Shown piece after piece: positions 58,348-64,000 of a DNA stretch of 64,000 nt. The stretch is from Rhexocercosporidium sp. MPI-PUGE-AT-0058 (lineage: Eukaryota; Ascomycota; Leotiomycetes; Helotiales), in contig JAGTJL010000008.1 in the NCBI GenBank assembly GCA_020746875.1, forward strand, positions 2,542,001 to 2,606,000, in the 5' to 3' direction. How positions within the stretch are numbered: the stretch's first letter is position 1; each line of letters begins with the position of its first letter. The notes under the pieces are model-generated. The model saw nothing but the letters and a program-made list of their open reading frames with translations. It had not been told where the DNA came from and did no database searches. Position numbers and translations under genes: made by a program.

Positions 58348-58482
58348 CATGATGTTCCCTCGTAGTCGTTTCTTGCAATACGCTTCCCTCTTCCTATTTT
58401 CCCTCCTTTCGCTGTCACAATATGCCAATGGGAACACCGAATCTTTCGAAGTTGGCGACATTGCCCAGTATTCCACCGCGGG
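58348..58482 (+). pseudogene. Truncated secreted-protein 5' exon
   Basis: The ATG at 58348 or 58351 opens about 45 codons with a strong signal peptide (RFLQYASLFLFSLLSLSQYA) and the start of a mature chain (NTESFEVGDIAQYSTAG), then a consensus donor GTAAGT. I can follow no matching downstream exon before the sequence turns AT-rich about 270 bp later. I read it as the surviving 5' end of a gene cut off by the AT-rich block. It could instead be a very short gene. Confidence 0.4.
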
Positions 58483-58759
58483 AGTAAGTATTTCCCAAAT
58501 GCTTATCGGATAACAAAAGCTGGAGAAGTGTATGCTAAAAATATAATCTAGGTGCTAATTGAGTTATGTTGAAGTCTTTCCGGTTGCAGGATCCTCAACT
58601 TCGAGAACGATCCCGTAGCAATTGCCCAAAACACGCCTTTATCCACACGTGAAAGAAGGGAGTCGACACTCACTTCCTAGAAGGCATTCTTGTGTGAGAG
58701 GCAGCTCCTCTAGTTTTCGGCTGACGAGGACCAGGCCAGTTAGTACTTCGACATATGGA

Positions 58760-60480
58760 AGGTTTTCAAATACTTATAGCTGTCTTCTACTTCAGGTCTT
58801 ATATTATCAGACTTATAAATATAGGTTATCTTATAAATTATCTTTTCCGTTTATATTAAGGTAGTTTTAAAAATTAAACCTAGTCTTTTATTTTCTGCTA
58901 TTTGGCTTGATATAAAGCTTAGAAATACTTTTTAGACGTTATAATAACTATCGCCTCCTACGGTTATATCCACGAGGTTTATTTGCCCGACGAATCAGTA
59001 GTTTTGCAGACTCGTGGCTAGGTTACGTACTTTAGGAAGAAGTTTTCAGTTAAAACAAGGCATAAGCTAGGCAGGAGAGGGGTCACGTCACAGGAACCTG
59101 ACCAGTCGTACGTTTAACTTAAACATCAGTACAAGGACAAGTTTCGGCCTCTTGATCTACCATTTATTCAGCTTCCTCATTTTGCCGCACGAGGCGCGTG
59201 CCTTCTAATACCTTCTAATTCCATCATATATAAATTAACAGAATCGGTATATTGCCCTATCTTATCTAGTTACTTTACAGCCATAGCCATTTTTACTTGT
59301 TCTATAGCCTTAAAACAGCTTAATATCTTCCCTTAATTAATAGCGTTAATATATATACAATAATACTCCGTGATTAATCGAATATCACAATTAAAAACGA
59401 ATAAGTGCTTTTCGAGAGTAATACAACTGAACTCGGTTCTTTCGTTTAGGATAATATTGACTCTCTTAAGGTCGTTCCCGACTCAGATACCGTATCGAAT
59501 TATAAGAACAAGTCGCCTCTTTATATTAAGAGTTTTATATATTACGTACTTATCTTAATCGTCTTGATTTAAAAGATAAGTAAGGCCAAGGAGTATTTTT
59601 AAACCTTATAATATATATATTTTTTTTATTTAATTAACCTTAAACCTTAAATATTAAAAGGGAAATACTTTACTTAATCTTAATCAAGTTCAGCCTTTAA
59701 ATTACTTATAGATATTATAATAAAGATCGAAAAGAAAAATTAAATATTATATTTTAGCTTAAAATACTAAAGTAAGGATCGGATCCTAAGAGTCTTTTTA
59801 TATAACTCTATATAAAATCGAGTATAATAAGACAAGTAATTATAAAAGAAATCGTAGCTTAAAGCTGCCAAAGGCTCTTTAAAAATAATAACTTATTATA
59901 AATACAAGAATTCGCTTAAGTGTTTTTTGCCCATGTAGTTACTGCCTCGATATAACGACGTTACTTAGCCCTCGAATAATATAGCAATTTAATAAATGCG
60001 ACTAAAAAGTTTAAATAAGCTATACGACTTTAAGTGACTTTAAGCATCTTAATATAATATATATTATTTACTAATATTTAATAATATTTAATTAATTATA
60101 TCTTATTGCTTCTTTTATTTCTCTTCTTCCTTTATTAAGCGATTTTAATTCTGCTCGCCGAGATTATTTAAATTTTTCAAATACTCGTCTTTTTACTTAA
60201 TCTTTTAAAGCTAACGACGATATAAGGCCTTTAGGCACTCCTGATATTTTCTAGCTTACTGAATCTTACTTTTACATAATATGCAGATTCTGGCATTTTC
60301 CAATTTAATCTCCCTTTCGACGTAACTTTTAGTCTTAATTAAGCGAACTGAACTAAAGTATTAAAAAGCTCGATCTGGCCTTTATTTTCGCTCTTTTTTA
60401 TTACTATATTATTATTACCAAAATCTATCTTAGTCCTGCTGACAGAACGCCACTAACCTTAAACCAATAGCGCTTTTCTT
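58760..60480. repeat. AT-rich, RIP-like block
   Basis: About 1.7 kb is markedly richer in A+T than the flanks, with dense TTA/TAA/TATA strings, many stops in all frames and no ORF over 62 codons. This is what repeat-induced point mutation of a transposon leaves in filamentous ascomycetes (CpA to TpA). I could not identify the original element or find terminal repeats. The edges are approximate: some less AT-rich sequence remains at about 58930-59200. Confidence 0.6.
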
Positions 60481-61452
60481 AGCGGACAAAACTCTCCAAC
60501 CTCCAACCTCTTCAACATCAGTTAGTTACTTTGTTCCCAGTCAGTATCAATGGCTTGTATTAGTATGATCCTAGATTCCCTAATGCAAATGTTCGAATAA
60601 ATCTGCCCAGTCTGAGTAGGATATCTTGACTCTTGCCAAGGTTGCTCGCAAGTTCCGACCGAGCTGGTGCGGCGATTTGCTTTTGCCTTGCTTCCATGAT
60701 AGCACAGGCTAGAATCTGTGTTTTCATGCCTCTGCCAGTATCTCGGATGCAGCCGACATACACATATCCAGCGGAGTTCGTCTCTCCTTTCCACCGCAGG
60801 TGATCTCCTCAGCTACATTTTGGCATCCTAAGCTTGGCGGTTCTTCTCAAATCCAAGTGGACGCCTTCAAGAATTTTGAAGCGCCTCGGAACTAGTTTTG
60901 ACGCCTCAGTGAGGGATTTACAGGTCCTTGGGACGAACAATCTATACTACTGCAAATCTACCTATTTTCCCGCCTGATAGAGGGGGGAGGGGTAGAACCT
61001 AGAGCGGGGTAACTTCGTAATACGGGAAGTGTAGCATGTTTGCTCGGGCTGACGTCCACGCCTCGTGGAAAAACAGCGAATGAGGACCTCCCGAACGTCT
61101 ATTGCTTCCAAGATCTAAGTCGGCTGTATTAATCCTTGAATCTCACACTCCCTGCTTCTATGTAATGGGAACATGTATGGTGCTTGAGCGAGCATCGGAC
61201 GAATAAGACACGTTGATTCGGATGTCTTCTGTACGTCAACCGAACCACCTAGTGGCAGTGCCTTATCTTATTTAGGTCTGGCAGGTTGCATAGTCGATTG
61301 TTTGCGTCTTGACAAGGGTTTTGACTTCCCGAGAGTATGCAGTAAGCTTCCCTTAGTTTGTTTCCACCATCTATATAAGCTGGTCGTTGCAATTTTCTTT
61401 CCGAGACCAATTCACTCCTCAATTACTACAGCCAATTTTCGTGATTTTGAAA
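60481..61452. other. Intergenic between AT-rich block and GMC oxidoreductase
   Basis: Composition returns to normal here. Two overlapping minus-strand ORFs (60522-60794) show no family motif. The last 300 bases are the probable promoter and leader of the GMC gene, with a TATATAAG-like sequence near 61372. Confidence 0.4.
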
Positions 61453-63612
61453 ATGGCATCTCTGAACCTCCCCGCTCTTTGTTCACTCGAGGAGTTTCTC
61501 AAGCATGATTATGACTTCATCGTAGTCGGTGGGGGGACAGCTGGACTCACCGTAGCAGCAAGGTTGACTGAGAATCCCGATATCAAAGTTGGTGTCTTGG
61601 AAGCAGGTGCTGCACATATCGGTGATCCCATGATCATGACACCAGCTCTCTATCCCAAGCTCATCGGTGACCCCAAGTATGATTGGATCCATCATAGTAT
61701 TCCGCAAGTAAGAAGGCTGACTTTCCACATTCGAGACCATTGCTAAATCTGGAGATAGAATTCTTTAAGCGAAAAGACCCCCTTCCAGCAGCCTCGCGGT
61801 AAATGCCTTGGAGGTTCTTCCGCAATCAACTACCAGATGTACGTACGAGGCCATGCCTCTGATTACGACGATGTAAGTCCCCCATCTCACACGAACGCTC
61901 AGTCTTCTCCCACGTACTGATTTCACGCAGTGGGAGAAACTCGGCAACAAAGGCTGGTCATTCAAAGATCTTCTCCCATACTTCAAGAAGCACGAACACT
62001 TCGATGATCCAGCTTCCTACAAGAACGAATCTAATATCCCACTCGAAACGAAATACGACGCTGGATTTCACGGCCGTGATGGACCGATCCACACTAGCTT
62101 CTCTACCTGGCGTCTCCCGCAAGAGCGAGAATGGATCTCTGCTGCTTCTACGTTGGGAGACAAAATGGGTAGTCCGATGAACGCGTGGAGTGGGGATCAT
62201 TTGGGGACATATCACTCGCTGAGTACGATCGATCGTAGTGGTGGGGAGGCAGATGGTACCCGGAGCTATGCTGTGACGGGGTATCTGTTACCAAATGCGC
62301 AGAGAGCCAATTTGAGAGTGCTTACTGAATCGTTGGTGGAGAGGCTTGTGGTCAGTAATGAGGGCGTTGTGTCCGGAGTTGAGTTTGAGCATGGCGGGAA
62401 GTCACATAAAGTGTCAGTGACAAAGGAGGTCGTGCTTAGTGCTGGAGTGGTACGTAAATCTATTTCCCCATTCGTTGATCACTTACATCGGCCATGTCAA
62501 ATTCTCCACTTAGTATTTCCTCTTTGGGAGAGAGAGCAAAGATTAGTGATCTGCCGCTCGCCACCCCTTCTCATCCCCTTCAGAAGTAAACAAAGCTACA
62601 ATCACGCGAGGTACACTAATACACCAGTACCCAGATCAAAACACCCCAAATCCTCGAGCTCTCCGGCATCGGTAACCCCGACGTCCTCACCAAAGCCGGC
62701 ATCACACCCCTCGTCAACAACCCCCGCATTGGAGAGAATTTCCACGACCACCCAGCCACAGGCTTCGGCTACGAGCTCATCGACGGCGAGCAATCCCTCG
62801 ATGCAATGCAAGACCCCTCATTCGTGCAGTCCGCCATGGCTGAATACGAATCCACGCGCAACGGACCGCTCTCTTCAGGTGGCGCTGCAATGGGCTTCGT
62901 CTCATACGCCGACCTCGCCTCACCGTCCGACATCTCCTCTCTACAAGACCTGATCCTCTCTCCCGAACACAGCGGACACGATCAAGCCGTGAAAAAGCTG
63001 CTAGCGGATGGTATCGCGTCTAAAGACGAAGCTAGCATCCAAATCGTCTTACTGCCCGCCAGCTTAAACATCACAGAGGCATATGACCAGACGAAACTCT
63101 TCGTCCCACCCTCTAACATGCTAGGGAAGCACGGTGTCTTCCTAGCAGCGTGTATCGCACGCCCGCATTCTGTCGGAACCATCCACATCACCTCCTCGGA
63201 CCCGAAGGAAGACCCAGCTATCGATCCAGCGTATCTATCACACCCGGCAGATATCGAGATCTTCGCGAAGGGCTTGCAGATCATGGAGAAAATGGTCAGC
63301 ACGAGTCCCTTCAAGGAGAAGATTAAGCGGCGATATCATCCCGATGGCCCTCTCGATCTGAGTGATAAGAAAGCCGTGGAGACGTATTTGAGGGGTAATG
63401 TGGGGACGGAGTATCATCCTCTCGGCACGTGTGGGATGGGCAAGGAGGGTGTGGGAGCTGTCGATGAGAGGTTAAAGGTTTACGGGTGCAAAGGCGTGAG
63501 GGTTGTGGATGCGAGTGTGATTCCGCTTCATGTTTCAGGGAATATTGTAGCCACTGTTTATGCGATTGCTGAGAAGGGGGCCGATTTGATCAAGGAAGAT
63601 TGGGGGTTATAA
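61453..63612 (+). CDS. GMC family FAD oxidoreductase (His-Asn active site), 4 exons
   Basis: Exons 61453-61707, 61789-61872, 61931-62449 and 62635-63612 give 611 aa. The joins restore [27 protein letters not shown] and [19 protein letters not shown]. The FAD Rossmann motif [15 protein letters not shown] has GxGxxG at residues 26-31, and the GMC signatures [12 protein letters not shown] and [15 protein letters not shown] are intact. The catalytic pair is His547 (YHPLGTC) and Asn589 ([18 protein letters not shown]), the His-Asn type of choline dehydrogenases/oxidases rather than the His-His of glucose oxidase. No signal peptide is seen, so the enzyme is probably intracellular. It should oxidise an alcohol with FAD; the substrate is unknown. 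Confidence 0.9.
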
Positions 63613-64000
63613 GTCTTGCGCCACCCCATTCGACATATCAGCGTGGTAGCAAAACCATACCTGGTTCCATCATCTGGTTCAGTTAGTGAAAATCAGTACA
63701 TCTGCATACAGATAAATGATGCTCTTTTGAAACAAGATCTTGACGTACCTGCATATTCGAAATGCCATACTTTGGACAGCAAGATAAGCCAGTCCAATCC
63801 AAGGATCATGAAACAAAACAAGAGCATCACTCTCACATTGATCAGCACTATGCACCACACAGTGACCGTAGATTCCTACAGTAGCAGCGGAATGTCCACT
63901 AGGAAATCTTTAGACCAGATCAAAAACATCCAATTCAACCCCCATCGCCCTTAAAGCATCGGCTTTAAGCCTCGGGTCAAAAACGGTCTCCTCCCCCGTT
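63613..64000. other. 3' flank of GMC gene to window end
   Basis: An open frame of 112 codons (63616-63954, +) shows no motif and is probably chance. No further gene is supported before the window ends. Confidence 0.4.

Overview
The window is nuclear DNA of a filamentous ascomycete (Pezizomycotina). Genes carry short (about 46-130 nt) GT-AG introns with CTAAC/CTGAC-type branch sites, intergenic regions are kilobase-sized, and the gene set is typical of moulds: an FWD-1-type F-box/WD40 protein, a fungal rhodopsin-like 7TM protein, a LaeA/UMTA-type methyltransferase, a CE5 cutinase/acetylxylan esterase and a GMC oxidoreductase. There is one AT-rich, RIP-like block. A leotiomycete is possible, but I cannot fix the class from sequence alone.

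Layout. 0.3-2.2 kb: type II membrane glycosyltransferase-like gene (+). 3.1-3.4 kb: possible tail-anchored microprotein (+). 3.6-10.2 kb, all minus: HSP31/DJ-1, a TFIP11/Ntr1-like G-patch splicing factor, and PAC1/LIS1. 11.3-14.1 kb (+): Stu2/XMAP215 TOG protein, divergent from PAC1. 14.1-29.2 kb: a 15-kb stretch with no gene I can support, lying between two convergent genes. 29.2-32.6 kb (-): a 1091-aa protein I do not recognise, sharing a 148-bp divergent promoter with the small three-exon MRP10/mS37 gene (+, 32.7-33.6 kb). 35.2-39.2 kb (-): CDC24. 41.4-44.2 kb (+): F-box/WD40 FWD-1-like gene. 46.6-48.0 kb (+): fungal 7TM protein. 49.3-50.3 kb (+): secreted CE5 esterase. 50.9-52.1 kb (+): 3-beta-HSD/Erg26-like SDR, convergent with a LaeA/UMTA-like methyltransferase (-, 52.3-53.7 kb). 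55-61 kb looks accessory and eroded: a frameshifted secreted-protein gene, an ankyrin gene, decayed ORFs, a truncated secreted ORF and a 1.7-kb AT-rich block. 61.5-63.6 kb (+): GMC oxidoreductase.

Functional links. The first 44 kb is mostly conserved housekeeping: splicing, microtubule/dynein control (PAC1 and STU2 back to back), mitochondrial translation, cell polarity (CDC24) and SCF ubiquitin ligation. The last 18 kb holds environment-facing or secondary-metabolism-type genes (receptor-like 7TM, plant cell wall esterase, SDR, methyltransferase, ankyrin, GMC) mixed with relics.

Limits. Exon junctions were assigned by eye from splice consensus, phase and family alignment. No similarity search, composition count or structure prediction was run.
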